Assembly (NCBI RefSeq): GCF_045635475.1
Contig: NZ_JBJGXI010000020.1
Coordinates: 1 to 64,000 of the forward strand
Length of the DNA: 64,000 nt
Direction of reading: 5' to 3'
DNA from: JBJGXI01 sp045635475
GTDB lineage: Bacteria > Bacillota > Bacilli > Bacillales > Amphibacillaceae
Below, piece after piece: positions 26,615-34,385 of the stretch. Under the pieces are notes generated by a model. That model searched no databases. It was not told the DNA's origin and saw nothing but the letters and a program-made list of their open reading frames with translations. A program made the translations under genes and the position numbers. The stretch's first letter is position 1. Each line of letters opens with the position of its first letter.

Positions 26615-28024
26615 TTACAAATATTTCTTCTGCACCTTATTCCCTTCGTACGTGAACAGTACATTTTTGTCCTCGATTACCGTTTCCATATGCACCGTTC
26701 TCCCCCATAACTGGTGAACGTACGGTAATGTTTTTTCTAAATAAGAAAGATCTAATTCTACACCCTCATAATGATGCTTCAAATACAATTCACCATTATG
26801 ATAGTAATCGCCATCCTGAACCGTAATATAAGGAAATCCACCGTTCAATCGCATTGTAATTAATTGATCACGTACATTTTCCCAATTTTTATCGGTAATT
26901 TTATATTCATTGCCTTGTTTTTGGAACAAGTATAAATCTTCTCTGGCTACAAATTCTTTCGTTAAATAGTTCCGTAAAAAAGAAATGTCTGACTCAATTT
27001 CCCTCACTTCAAACATCTTCTCTCTACCTGTCCCCGGATCTACCCCGAAACGCCGCATTTCTTCTGTTGGGTTATTAAAGCGCTCTTCAATATCCTCAAA
27101 CATTTTCACCCCTAAGTAATAGGGATTAATTTGTGTCTTAGAAGGTTGCACGACACCAGCATTTAATGAAGAAAATTCAATTGCCTCCCCACTCGTCAAA
27201 TCCATCTCACGCAATATCCGTTGATGCCAATAGGATGCCCAGCCTTCGTTCATAATTTTTGTTTCTAACTGGGGCCAGAAATAGAGCATTTCCTCTCGCA
27301 TCATCGTTAAAATATCTCGTTGCCAATCTTCAAGGTTGCGACTGTATTCTTCTATGAAAAGGAGGATATCTTTTTCAGGTCGTGGTGGGAGCTTTTTCTT
27401 CTTTTTCTTCGCAGGTGTCTTTGGCTCTTTATCATCTAATTTCCACAAATCATCATATGGTGTCGATCTTTCTGGTAAATCGTTTTCATCATAAAACTCA
27501 TCTTCCCAATCAAATTGGGGCTTCATCAGTCTAGGGTCAATATGCTCCTGAATGGCAAGTACTGCATCAAGAAATGATTCCACTTCCTCAATACCATGCA
27601 TTTTCTCGTATGCCGCGATTCGATCAGCGGTGGCAGACATGCTATCTACCATATCACGATTCGTATTTTGAAAACGGGCATTGTTTTTAAAAAAATCACA
27701 GTGAGCTAAAACGTGGGCAACAATCAGCTTGTTCTGAATTAAACTGTTGGAATTAAGTAGAAATGCATAGCACGGATTTGAATTAATTACTAACTCGTAA
27801 ATTTTACTAAGACCTAAATCATACTGCAACTTCATTTTGTGAAACTGCTTTCCGAAGCTCCAATGAGAAAATCGAGATGGCATACCGTAAGCACCAAACG
27901 TATAAATAATCTCCGGCGGACAAACCTCATAGCGCATTGGATAAAAGTCCAAACCAAAACCTTCAGCAATTTCAGTGATTTCTTCTATCGCTCGTTCCAA
28001 TTGTTGCTGATCTCCTTGTTTCAA
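26615..28024 (-). CDS. spoVR: SpoVR family protein
   Basis: A 469-aa soluble protein of the SpoVR/YcgB family. Conserved features are the N-terminal GLDFYPMRYEVCPPEIIYTFGAYGMPSRFSHW, the central NEGWASYWHQRILREMDL with its HExxH-like surroundings, and the C-terminal NGGFPYITVQD. SpoVR is needed for cortex synthesis in B. subtilis spores; its biochemistry is unclear. The start is TTG with GGGGAG 7 nt upstream. Usual companions YhbH and PrkA are not nearby. Confidence 0.93.
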   Translation of the reverse strand: MKQGDQQQLERAIEEITEIAEGFGLDFYPMRYEVCPPEIIYTFGAYGMPSRFSHWSFGKQFHKMKLQYDLGLSKIYELVINSNPCYAFLLNSNSLIQNKLIVAHVLAHCDFFKNNARFQNTNRDMVDSMSATADRIAAYEKMHGIEEVESFLDAVLAIQEHIDPRLMKPQFDWEDEFYDENDLPERSTPYDDLWKLDDKEPKTPAKKKKKKLPPRPEKDILLFIEEYSRNLEDWQRDILTMMREEMLYFWPQLETKIMNEGWASYWHQRILREMDLTSGEAIEFSSLNAGVVQPSKTQINPYYLGVKMFEDIEERFNNPTEEMRRFGVDPGTGREKMFEVREIESDISFLRNYLTKEFVAREDLYLFQKQGNEYKITDKNWENVRDQLITMRLNGGFPYITVQDGDYYHNGELYLKHHYEGVELDLSYLEKTLPYVHQLWGRTVHMETVIEDKNVLFTYEGNKVQKKYL

Positions 28025-28137
28025 ATACGATCTCCCCTTTTGATGTATTATCTATACTATATGACCGAAGCAAAAGGATGATGATATTTTAACGTGAACG
28101 AGCTAGAAAATGGATGTTTTTTTATCCTTATACAACT

Positions 28138-28170
28138 AAAAATAACCGGACATTAGTCCGGTTATTTTTA
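28138..28170. terminator. Strong bidirectional terminator in a gene-free gap
   Basis: AAAATAACCGGAC (28138-28150) pairs with GTCCGGTTATTTT (28156-28168), with A and T tracts on both sides. It sits 110 bp upstream of spoVR and about 280 bp downstream of the CstR-like gene. It may end the cstR transcript, or a small RNA from the gap. Confidence 0.8.
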
Positions 28171-28244
28171 TCTAACATCCTATTTAAATTGTGCTCTCTT
28201 CGTAATGGTTGTTTGCTATACCCAACAAGCTGAGGAGCAAACCT

Positions 28245-28325
28245 GATTGAGCGGCCATATAAGCGCTTATTTCGCTTGAATTTTCAGTTTCGAAGATTTG
28301 ACGACGGCCACCGCAGTGCATGCCT
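28245..28325. repeat. Two degenerate copies of a GCGGCC-type dispersed repeat
   Basis: On the minus strand AAATAAGCGCTTATATGGCC (followed by GCTCAATC; 28245-28272) and AGGCATGCACTGCGGTGGCC (28306-28325) resemble the two copies at 56551-56630 (AATAAGTGCACTGGAGGCCG and GATTAGCGTACTGGTGGCCG). Intergenic and non-coding. The rest of the 28025-28449 gap holds no supported gene. Confidence 0.5.
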
Positions 28326-28449
28326 CCTCTACAGCGCCTGTTTAGCACTGTGTCAAAGTTTAGCTATTCTACGAAGTAACAACAATATGTTAGAAATCAT
28401 CCTTAGAACTATTAGGACCCGCCGCTGTTAAAATAGATATTTTTCAAAC

Positions 28450-28710
28450 TTACCGGCTTTTCACTAATAAATTAACTGCCTCTTTTACAAAAGCTTCACT
28501 GTCTTCGCCGTCTTCTTCTGCTTTTCGCACACATTCTACCAAATTAGAACTGACAATCACACCCATTGTCCGATCAATTGCCGTTCTTGTTGCAGAAAGC
28601 TGTGTGATCACATCTTTACAATCTGATTGTTGTTCCATCATTTTTAAAATACCACGAAGTTGCCCTTCAATCCGCTTCACTCTATTTTTCATTTGATCTG
28701 TATATTCCAA
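28450..28710 (-). CDS. cstR: CsoR-family regulator of the CstR (persulfide-sensing) type
   Basis: An 86-aa all-helical repressor of the CsoR/RcnR family (VKRIEGQLRGILKMMEQ). The sensor cysteines are C31 and C60, exactly the pair used by S. aureus CstR to form di- and trisulfide links. The copper-ligand histidine of CsoR is replaced: the sequence reads NLVEC where CsoR has H-x-x-x-C. So sulfane-sulfur sensing is more likely than copper sensing. It is second in an operon after a rhodanese-like gene, 14 bp downstream, under a promoter with a palindromic GGG-type operator (29121-29136). Confidence 0.82.
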   Translation of the reverse strand: MEYTDQMKNRVKRIEGQLRGILKMMEQQSDCKDVITQLSATRTAIDRTMGVIVSSNLVECVRKAEEDGEDSEAFVKEAVNLLVKSR

Positions 28711-28724
28711 TTGGTAGTCCTCCC

Positions 28725-29078
28725 TTATTTGCCTTTACAACCACAGTCCATCAAGGAATAACCGGTCACTCGATATCCTTTATTATGCAATATCCGTACT
28801 GCCAAGTTCCGCTCGGTTGAATCAGATGCAATTAAGTGAATCTCTTTTTCCGGTATATCTCGGTAATGTCGATTTAAATAGGCGACAGGCATCAGTATCG
28901 ATCCTTTAACCTCTTGTCTAAATGATTCATTATAATCTCTTATATCAAGCTTAACATTAATCGTTTCCAGCTGGTTACTGCTTATATCTATACATGGAAT
29001 ACCTATTACAGGTACAAATCTCGTATATAACATATACATGATGAATCCTATAAAAATAATTAGGATCGCAATGATCAT
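28725..29078 (-). CDS. Membrane-anchored rhodanese-like protein without the classic active-site Cys
   Basis: A 117-aa protein: one N-terminal helix (2-20), then a rhodanese-fold domain with the family LDIRDYNESFRQEVKGSILMPVAYL motif. At the usual catalytic loop (C-x-x-G-x-R) it reads ASDSTERN, so the canonical Cys is missing. Other cysteines are in IGIPCID and in the C-terminal DCGCKGK, which could carry sulfane sulfur instead. The context with a CstR-like sensor supports a role in sulfide/persulfide handling. The catalytic ability is uncertain. Confidence 0.75.
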   Translation of the reverse strand: MIIAILIIFIGFIMYMLYTRFVPVIGIPCIDISSNQLETINVKLDIRDYNESFRQEVKGSILMPVAYLNRHYRDIPEKEIHLIASDSTERNLAVRILHNKGYRVTGYSLMDCGCKGK

Positions 29079-29115
29079 GCTTCATCCCCCATTACTTTTC
29101 GTTTTGACATTCATC

Positions 29116-29145
29116 ATCATATGCCCTTAAGGGTATAAATGTCAA
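29116..29145 (-). promoter_or_regulatory. Promoter with CsoR/CstR-type operator in the spacer
   Basis: Minus strand reads TTGACA (29140-29145, perfect -35), 18-nt spacer, TATGAT (29116-29121). The spacer contains ATACCCTTAAGGGCAT (29121-29136), a near-perfect palindrome of the GGG/CCC type bound by CsoR-family repressors. Binding there would block RNA polymerase, so the operon is likely autorepressed and induced by persulfides. Confidence 0.8.
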
Positions 29146-29166
29146 CTAGGCTGTTTAAAATTTATA

Positions 29167-29200
29167 CGAAAGGCAGGGCGATATTACGTCCTGCCTTTCG
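29167..29200 (-). terminator. Terminator after the dipeptidase gene
   Basis: CGTCCTGCCTTTCG (29187-29200) pairs with CGAAAGGCAGGGCG (29167-29180) on the minus strand with one wobble; a weak T-rich tract (TATAAATTTT) follows. Confidence 0.7.
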
Positions 29201-29204
29201 AGCA

Positions 29205-30572
29205 TTATGCTTTTTTCACTTGCTTATAATAATATACTAAGGTTTCCATCCCTTTTGTAAAATTCTCTAATGGGAAACTCTCATTTGGTGAATGCAGGCG
29301 ATCGCCAGGTGTACCAAACCCTAAAAGAACTACTGGAATCTGAAATAACGAATCAATCCATTCAACGACCGGAATTGATCCACCCATACGTACATAAACA
29401 ACATCTTTGCCAAACCCTTGTTTATAGCTTGTAGCAGCCTGTTCAATTAGTGGATTATTCGGGTCTACTTTATAGGCTTTTGCTGAAAGTGGCTCACGTT
29501 TAATTTCTAGCGTTACTCCTGCTGGTACGTGGCGCTTTAAATGGTCAACGAGCAAATTTTGGATTTTCTCCGGATCCTGCCCTGGTACGAGACGACACGT
29601 AAGTTTGGCTGTTGCGGATGATGGGATGATTGTTTTCGTTCCTTCTCCTTGATAGCCACTAAACATTCCATTTATTTCAAGAGTCGGTCGGGCCATGGTG
29701 TGTTCCATTGCTGTATACCCTTGTTCCGAGACTGTTTCTGGAATCCCCAAACTAGTGTAGTCTTCTCCAGGAACCTCGTTAATTAATTGGCGCTCCTCAG
29801 TAGATAACGGCTCAACGTCATCATAAAAGCCGTCAACCTGTACTACCTCATTCTGATCCTTCATGGAGGCAAGCAAATGAGCCATAGCAATTGCCGGGTT
29901 TCGAACCGCACCACCATATACACCAGAGTGCAAATCGTTATCTGGTCCATGTAATGTAAACTCTAATCCTGTAAATCCTTTCAGTCCGTAAAGAATCGTT
30001 GGTTGATCGTTAGCTACCATTCCAGAATCTGAAATCACACAAAAGTCAGCAGCAAATTGCTGTTTTTTATCGTTAAGAATTTCGTATAGATTTTCACTGC
30101 CGATCTCTTCTTCTCCTTCAATACACACTTTCACATTAATTGGTAACTTGCCATCTGTTTTCATTAACGCTTCAAAAACAGCTAAATGCATGAACACTTG
30201 GCCTTTATCGTCACTTGCCCCGCGAGCATAAAGACGCCCATCACGAACTTCTGGCTTAAATGGTTCACTTTTCCACAATTCTAATGGGTCTGCTGGTTGT
30301 ACATCGTAGTGCCCATAAAATAAAACAGTTGGTGCATCCGCACCTGCCCCGTTCCAAGCACCATATACTAGTGGATGACCTTTGGTCTCTTGTACCTCTA
30401 CTTCTGAAAATCCAATTTCATTTAAATAATCGGCAACAAAAGTAGCTGCTTTTGCTACGTCTGGTTTATGTATACTGTCTGTACTTACACTCGGAATAGC
30501 AAGGAATTCATTTAGTTTTGCTAATAAGCGGTCTTCGTTTTCTTTTAAATAATTAATTGCTTCGTTTGTCAT
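29205..30572 (-). CDS. M20 family dipeptidase
   Basis: A 455-aa metallopeptidase of the M20/CNDP type. Metal and catalytic motifs: YGHYDVQPADP, RGASDDKGQ, and IEGEEEIGS, followed by the dimerisation domain and a late LHSPNES with the final metal ligand. It should hydrolyse dipeptides with a di-zinc centre in the cytosol. GGGAAG precedes the ATG at 30572; the frame also opens at a GTG three codons earlier (30581). Monocistronic. Confidence 0.88.
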   Translation of the reverse strand: MTNEAINYLKENEDRLLAKLNEFLAIPSVSTDSIHKPDVAKAATFVADYLNEIGFSEVEVQETKGHPLVYGAWNGAGADAPTVLFYGHYDVQPADPLELWKSEPFKPEVRDGRLYARGASDDKGQVFMHLAVFEALMKTDGKLPINVKVCIEGEEEIGSENLYEILNDKKQQFAADFCVISDSGMVANDQPTILYGLKGFTGLEFTLHGPDNDLHSGVYGGAVRNPAIAMAHLLASMKDQNEVVQVDGFYDDVEPLSTEERQLINEVPGEDYTSLGIPETVSEQGYTAMEHTMARPTLEINGMFSGYQGEGTKTIIPSSATAKLTCRLVPGQDPEKIQNLLVDHLKRHVPAGVTLEIKREPLSAKAYKVDPNNPLIEQAATSYKQGFGKDVVYVRMGGSIPVVEWIDSLFQIPVVLLGFGTPGDRLHSPNESFPLENFTKGMETLVYYYKQVKKA

Positions 30573-30764
30573 TTTGTTCACTTCCCTATTATTTTTCTAC
30601 TACGTATAGTATAGCACTTCTTCTATGAATCATTAATGCAAAGACATTATGTATAAGTTCTAGTTTACCAAAACAGGTGCTAATTTTCGCACGTAAATGC
30701 TTAGAATGCTAAGGTTACTATGTAAAACCCTTTTATATAGCTACGAGACATCTAATTGTTTATA

Positions 30765-30881
30765 GAACAAAAGCGCAGAACGCCGGTTAGCGACGTACGG
30801 AAGTGAGGGAAGTCTCGCTAGTCGCTGGCCGTGGCTAATGCTTAATGTTATCCACATTTAGATATTTTATAATTTCCTGGC
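30765..30881 (-). repeat. Dispersed intergenic repeat, copy 1
   Basis: The core 30771-30834 (containing GCCGGTTAGCGACGTACGG and GTCTCGCTAGTCGCTGGCCG) is almost identical to 34267-34330. The shared tail TTTTATAATTTCCTGGC is at 30865-30881, after a 30-nt insertion that copy 2 lacks. GGTTAGCGAC and GTCGCTGGCC can pair as a hairpin. Copy 1 abuts the mccB terminator. Strand is assigned to match the neighbouring genes only. Confidence 0.8.
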
Positions 30882-30886
30882 TATGC

Positions 30887-30921
30887 AATAAAAAAACAGC
30901 TCCCTTACAAAAGGAACTGCT
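30887..30921 (-). terminator. Terminator of the yrrT-luxS-mccAB operon
   Basis: AGCAGTTCCTT (30911-30921) pairs with AAGGGAGCTGT (30896-30906) on the minus strand with one mismatch, followed by TTTTTTT. Confidence 0.85.
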
Positions 30922-30927
30922 TTCTTC

Positions 30928-32061
30928 TTATTCCATCGCCTGTTTTAAATCCTCAATCAAATCTTCAATATCTTCTATACCGACAGATATACGGATTAGA
31001 CCATCCGTAATACCTAATTGCTGACGTCGTTCTCTAGGGATAGAAGCATGTGTCATTTTAGCTGGTATAGAAATTAAACTTTCAACTGCACCGAGGCTTT
31101 CTGCTAAAGTGAAGTATTTTACTTTAGAGAGCACTTTGTCTGCTTTTTCTCCACTTCCAACATCAAATGATATCATGCCACCAAAGCCACTTGCTTGGGC
31201 TTTTGCAGTGTCATGTCCTTTATGATTTTGTCTACCCGGATAATATATCGTTGATACTTGTGGATGATTTTCAAGAAATTCAACAAGTTGATGTGCGTTT
31301 TTCTCGATTGCTTCCATACGTATACCAAGTGTTTTAATGCCGCGCATTAACAGCCAAGAATCCTGTGGTCCTAATACACCACCAACAGAATTTTGGATAA
31401 AATGAAGGTCTTCTGCGAGCTGTTCGGAATTAACTACAACTAACCCTGAAACAACATCACTGTGACCACCAATATATTTAGTTGCACTGTGGAGTACAAT
31501 ATCCGCACCAAGGTCTATCGGATTTTGCCAATAAGGCGTAGCAAAAGTATTATCGACGATTAATAATAAATCGTTTGCTTTGGCTATTTCGGACATTTTC
31601 TTAAGATCTGTAATTTTAAGCAAAGGATTTGTAGGTGTTTCAATAAATAGTGCTTTTGTATTTGGTTGGATTGCTTCTTTTACTTTTTCCGGATTACTCG
31701 TATCTACAAATGTATGGTCTAGATTGAAGCGATTTAAAACTTTTGTCGTTAATCGGTACGACCCGCCATACACGTCATCGGTCATAAGGATATGGTCTCC
31801 TGCGTTCAATAGCATCATTACTGATGTGATTGCAGCCATCCCCGATCCAAATGCAAAGCCTGTTTTCCCGTTTTCCAGCTCCGCAATCACGGTTTCTAAC
31901 GCATGCCTGGTTGGGTTACCTGTTCGCGAATATTCGTAGCCACTATGCTTTCCAGCGGCTTCCTGCTTATATGTGCTTACTTGGTAAATCGGAACGGAAA
32001 CAGCACCAGTTTTCTCGTCGCCAGTGATTCCGGCATGTATCATTTTCGTCTTACGTTTCAT
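30928..32061 (-). CDS. mccB: Cystathionine gamma-lyase / homocysteine gamma-lyase MccB
   Basis: A 377-aa PLP enzyme of the Cys/Met metabolism family. It cleaves cystathionine to cysteine in the reverse transsulfuration route. Visible motifs are YSRTGNPTRHALE, ETPTNPLL, the PLP lysine in SATKYIGGHSDV and the C-terminal SLGAVESLISIPAKMTH. AGGAGG lies 8 nt before the ATG at 32061; the open frame reaches 32091 without a better start. It starts 4 bp after mccA and ends the yrrT-luxS-mccA-mccB operon, equivalent to yrhB of B. subtilis. Confidence 0.9.
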   Translation of the reverse strand: MKRKTKMIHAGITGDEKTGAVSVPIYQVSTYKQEAAGKHSGYEYSRTGNPTRHALETVIAELENGKTGFAFGSGMAAITSVMMLLNAGDHILMTDDVYGGSYRLTTKVLNRFNLDHTFVDTSNPEKVKEAIQPNTKALFIETPTNPLLKITDLKKMSEIAKANDLLLIVDNTFATPYWQNPIDLGADIVLHSATKYIGGHSDVVSGLVVVNSEQLAEDLHFIQNSVGGVLGPQDSWLLMRGIKTLGIRMEAIEKNAHQLVEFLENHPQVSTIYYPGRQNHKGHDTAKAQASGFGGMISFDVGSGEKADKVLSKVKYFTLAESLGAVESLISIPAKMTHASIPRERRQQLGITDGLIRISVGIEDIEDLIEDLKQAME

Positions 32062-32065
32062 CCTA

Positions 32066-33004
32066 TTACCTCCTGCAAGAATCAGATCCAAATTGATATA
32101 TTTTCTTACTTAAATAACGCTCACTGCTATCTGGAAAGATTGTTACGATGTTAGTTCCTGCTTTTGCTCGATATGCTTCCTGCAAAGCAGCATAAAAGGC
32201 CGCACCGGAAGAGCTCCCGACAAGGAGTCCCTCTTTTGCTGCTAACTGTCTCACATAATTAAACGCATCATTGTCGGATACGGTGTGTATCGCATCAAAG
32301 TAATTCCGGTCCATATATGCAGGTAAAAACTCCATTCCGATCCCTTCCGTTTCGTGAGGGCCCGCTTCGCCACCGGCTATGATGGAGCCTTCTGGTTCAA
32401 CAATCACCGTTTTAACTTGGGCATTTTGCTCCTTTAAGTAGCGGGCTGTGCCCATAAACGTTCCACCCGTACCAGCACCTGCAACGAATACACCTACATC
32501 CCCGTTAAGGTCCTGCCAAATTTCTGGTCCCAACGTCTTATAGTAGGCGCTTGGATTTGCAGGATTACCGAATTGTTGTGGGCAATAACTATTAGGAATT
32601 TCTTTAATAAGTGCTTGTGCTTTATCAATTGCACCACGCATTCCATCTTCTGTAGGTGTGTGGACGATTTTTGCACCTAATGCTTTCATAAGTTCTTGTT
32701 TTTCAATACTGAATTTCTCAGGAACACAGAAAATCACTTGAACGTTTTTATCTATTGCTGCAAGCGCGAGGCCAATGCCCGTATTACCTGCCGTAGGCTC
32801 AATAATGGTGCCGCCTGCGCGAATTTTTCCAGACTCCAGTGCATCAGCAATCAATTCTAAGCCTAACCGGTCTTTGATACTGCCACCTGGATTGTAAAAT
32901 TCTAATTTAGCAAAGAGTCGAACCCCTTCTGGTAAGGAAAACTTCGTAATTTCCAACAAGGGAGTATTGCCGATTAATGCATGGGTATTACGATATAATG
33001 CCAT
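32066..33004 (-). CDS. mccA: Cystathionine beta-synthase-type enzyme MccA
   Basis: A 312-aa PLP enzyme of the cysteine synthase fold. The PLP lysine is K44 (NPGGSIKDR), with TAGNTGIGLA binding substrate and GAGTGGT holding the phosphate. In B. subtilis MccA (YrhA) joins O-acetylserine and homocysteine into cystathionine. Its position between luxS and mccB supports that role rather than general cysteine synthase activity. GAGGAAA precedes the ATG; 12 bp separate it from luxS. Confidence 0.88.
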   Translation of the reverse strand: MALYRNTHALIGNTPLLEITKFSLPEGVRLFAKLEFYNPGGSIKDRLGLELIADALESGKIRAGGTIIEPTAGNTGIGLALAAIDKNVQVIFCVPEKFSIEKQELMKALGAKIVHTPTEDGMRGAIDKAQALIKEIPNSYCPQQFGNPANPSAYYKTLGPEIWQDLNGDVGVFVAGAGTGGTFMGTARYLKEQNAQVKTVIVEPEGSIIAGGEAGPHETEGIGMEFLPAYMDRNYFDAIHTVSDNDAFNYVRQLAAKEGLLVGSSSGAAFYAALQEAYRAKAGTNIVTIFPDSSERYLSKKIYQFGSDSCRR

Positions 33005-33016
33005 AGTTAGTTTCCT

Positions 33017-33493
33017 CTATTCAGCAAACACAATGTGCCATTCGTCTTTTCCATCAAGCATGTTAGCTGCGATCTCTTTCGCACCTTCTAGGCTGTGGTT
33101 TGCCGCCCATCCGCACTGTACTTCGTTACATGCTGGAACCTCAGTTGCTTCAAGTACATCGTTTAAAGTTTTTTCTAACGCCGCAGTTACATCTTCAAAT
33201 TGATCATTATTCAATACAGACAAGTAAAAGCCGGTTTGACAACCCATCGGACTAATATCCAGTACATTACTCATATGGTTACGAATATTCTCAGCCATTA
33301 AATGCTCAATCGAATGTAATCCAGCCATCTCCATATGATCCTTATTTGGTTGGCAAAAACGAATATCATATTTATATACTTTATCGTTATGTTGACCAGT
33401 AGTAACTCCTACCAATCGCACGTATGGTGCACTAACTTTCGTATGATCTAGATTAAAGCTTTCTACGTTCATTTTTTTTACCAAAACATCCAT
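33017..33493 (-). CDS. luxS: S-ribosylhomocysteine lyase LuxS
   Basis: A 158-aa iron/zinc enzyme that splits S-ribosylhomocysteine into homocysteine and DPD, the AI-2 precursor. Metal ligands H60, H64 (LHSIEH, E63 catalytic) and C127, with catalytic C85 (PMGCQTGF), are all present. The start is unclear: AAAGGGAG abuts the ATG at 33493, while a TTG at 33484 would have 9 nt spacing, and the family usually starts near MNVESF. It stands where B. subtilis has mtnN in this operon. No mtnN (Pfs) gene is in the window. Confidence 0.93.
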   Translation of the reverse strand: MDVLVKKMNVESFNLDHTKVSAPYVRLVGVTTGQHNDKVYKYDIRFCQPNKDHMEMAGLHSIEHLMAENIRNHMSNVLDISPMGCQTGFYLSVLNNDQFEDVTAALEKTLNDVLEATEVPACNEVQCGWAANHSLEGAKEIAANMLDGKDEWHIVFAE

Positions 33494-33499
33494 CTCCCT

Positions 33500-34147
33500 T
33501 TATTGTTTTTCTGCTACGATTAACCATGCAAAGTCGTTCATTTGCTTAAAGGTAACATAAAAACCATTGTTTTCAAATATCTTTTGTAATTCAGAACGAA
33601 ATGGATAATATTCCGTTTGCAGATCATGAAGCAAATTCATATGACCATTTTCCTCTGCCTGTTTCCACAAGTTCTGCTTCGTTTCTTCATTCTCATATAA
33701 AGTATCTGCAAAGACGACCTTACCATTCTCAGGTAGCAATTGATAAAATCCTGCGATCGCTTTATCTTTTTCATCGTTTGTTAAGTGATGAAAAGCATAG
33801 CTACTTACAATAGTAAAGATCGGTATTTCAGGTGTTGGATAGGTTAGAAAATCACCATCATGGACGGTTATATCCGGAAATTTTATATTAGTAGCGTGTC
33901 GCATAGCTTCAGACGGTTCTACACCGACAACAAAGTGTCCAGCATCTAATAATTTTTTAGATAAATTACCTGTTCCAACACCAAATTCTAAGACATTTCC
34001 CTCTGCATGATACACGACCTCTGATAATATTTGATCATAATTTTCAAAAACAGCTCGGTACTGTGGATCATGCCCAGCTACCGTTTTATCATATGATGTT
34101 GCCCATTTATCAAACAAATCAACGAATTCTCGACCCAATTGATTCAT
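33500..34147 (-). CDS. yrrT: Class I SAM-dependent methyltransferase, YrrT-like
   Basis: A 215-aa Rossmann-fold methyltransferase. SAM motif I is VLEFGVGTGNLS; the acidic loop GVEPSEAM and the post-motif VSSYAFHHLTNDEK follow. It heads the yrrT-luxS-mccA-mccB operon, as yrrT heads the corresponding B. subtilis operon. Substrate unknown. The operon context ties it to S-adenosylhomocysteine recycling. Promoter at 34211-34239. Confidence 0.85.
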   Translation of the reverse strand: MNQLGREFVDLFDKWATSYDKTVAGHDPQYRAVFENYDQILSEVVYHAEGNVLEFGVGTGNLSKKLLDAGHFVVGVEPSEAMRHATNIKFPDITVHDGDFLTYPTPEIPIFTIVSSYAFHHLTNDEKDKAIAGFYQLLPENGKVVFADTLYENEETKQNLWKQAEENGHMNLLHDLQTEYYPFRSELQKIFENNGFYVTFKQMNDFAWLIVAEKQ

Positions 34148-34210
34148 CTCCCATATGTTTTGAATTTAATTCCTATTAATACACTATGTTTTATCGGGAT
34201 TAATGGTAAT

Positions 34211-34239
34211 AATATAGCATACAAAATGGGCGTCATCAA
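34211..34239 (-). promoter_or_regulatory. Promoter of the yrrT operon
   Basis: Minus strand reads TTGATG (34234-34239), 17-nt spacer, TATATT (34211-34216). An AT-rich TATTAATAGGAATTAAATT follows in the leader; in B. subtilis this operon is repressed by CymR near the start site, and this could be such a box, but I cannot confirm it. No SAM riboswitch fold is evident. Confidence 0.55.
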
Positions 34240-34258
34240 GAAATTAAATTCTTGGCAT

Positions 34259-34347
34259 GGAACGAAATCGCAGAGCGCCGGTTAGCGACGTACGGAGGTG
34301 AGGGAAGTCTCGCTAGTCGCTGGCCGTGGCTTTTATAATTTCCTGGC
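34259..34347 (-). repeat. Dispersed intergenic repeat, copy 2
   Basis: Matches copy 1 at 30765-30881 in the same orientation, including GTTAGCGACGTACGG, AGTCTCGCTAGTCGCTGGCC and the tail TTTTATAATTTCCTGGC (34331-34347). It abuts the terminator of the YhcN/YlaJ lipoprotein gene. The two copies flank the yrrT-luxS-mccA-mccB operon as direct repeats. Confidence 0.8.
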
Positions 34348-34349
34348 AA

Positions 34350-34378
34350 TAAAAAAGCGAGGGCTATTTGCCCCCGCT
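34350..34378 (-). terminator. Terminator of the YhcN/YlaJ lipoprotein gene
   Basis: AGCGGGGGC (34370-34378) pairs with GCCCTCGCT (34356-34364) on the minus strand with one wobble, followed by TTTTTT. Confidence 0.85.
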
Positions 34379-34385
34379 ATCTTAG

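Noticed and set aside
34148..34260. SAM (S-box) riboswitch or T-box before yrrT
   Set aside because: The leader is only about 60 nt long with no conserved helices; an ordinary promoter and possible CymR box explain it better.
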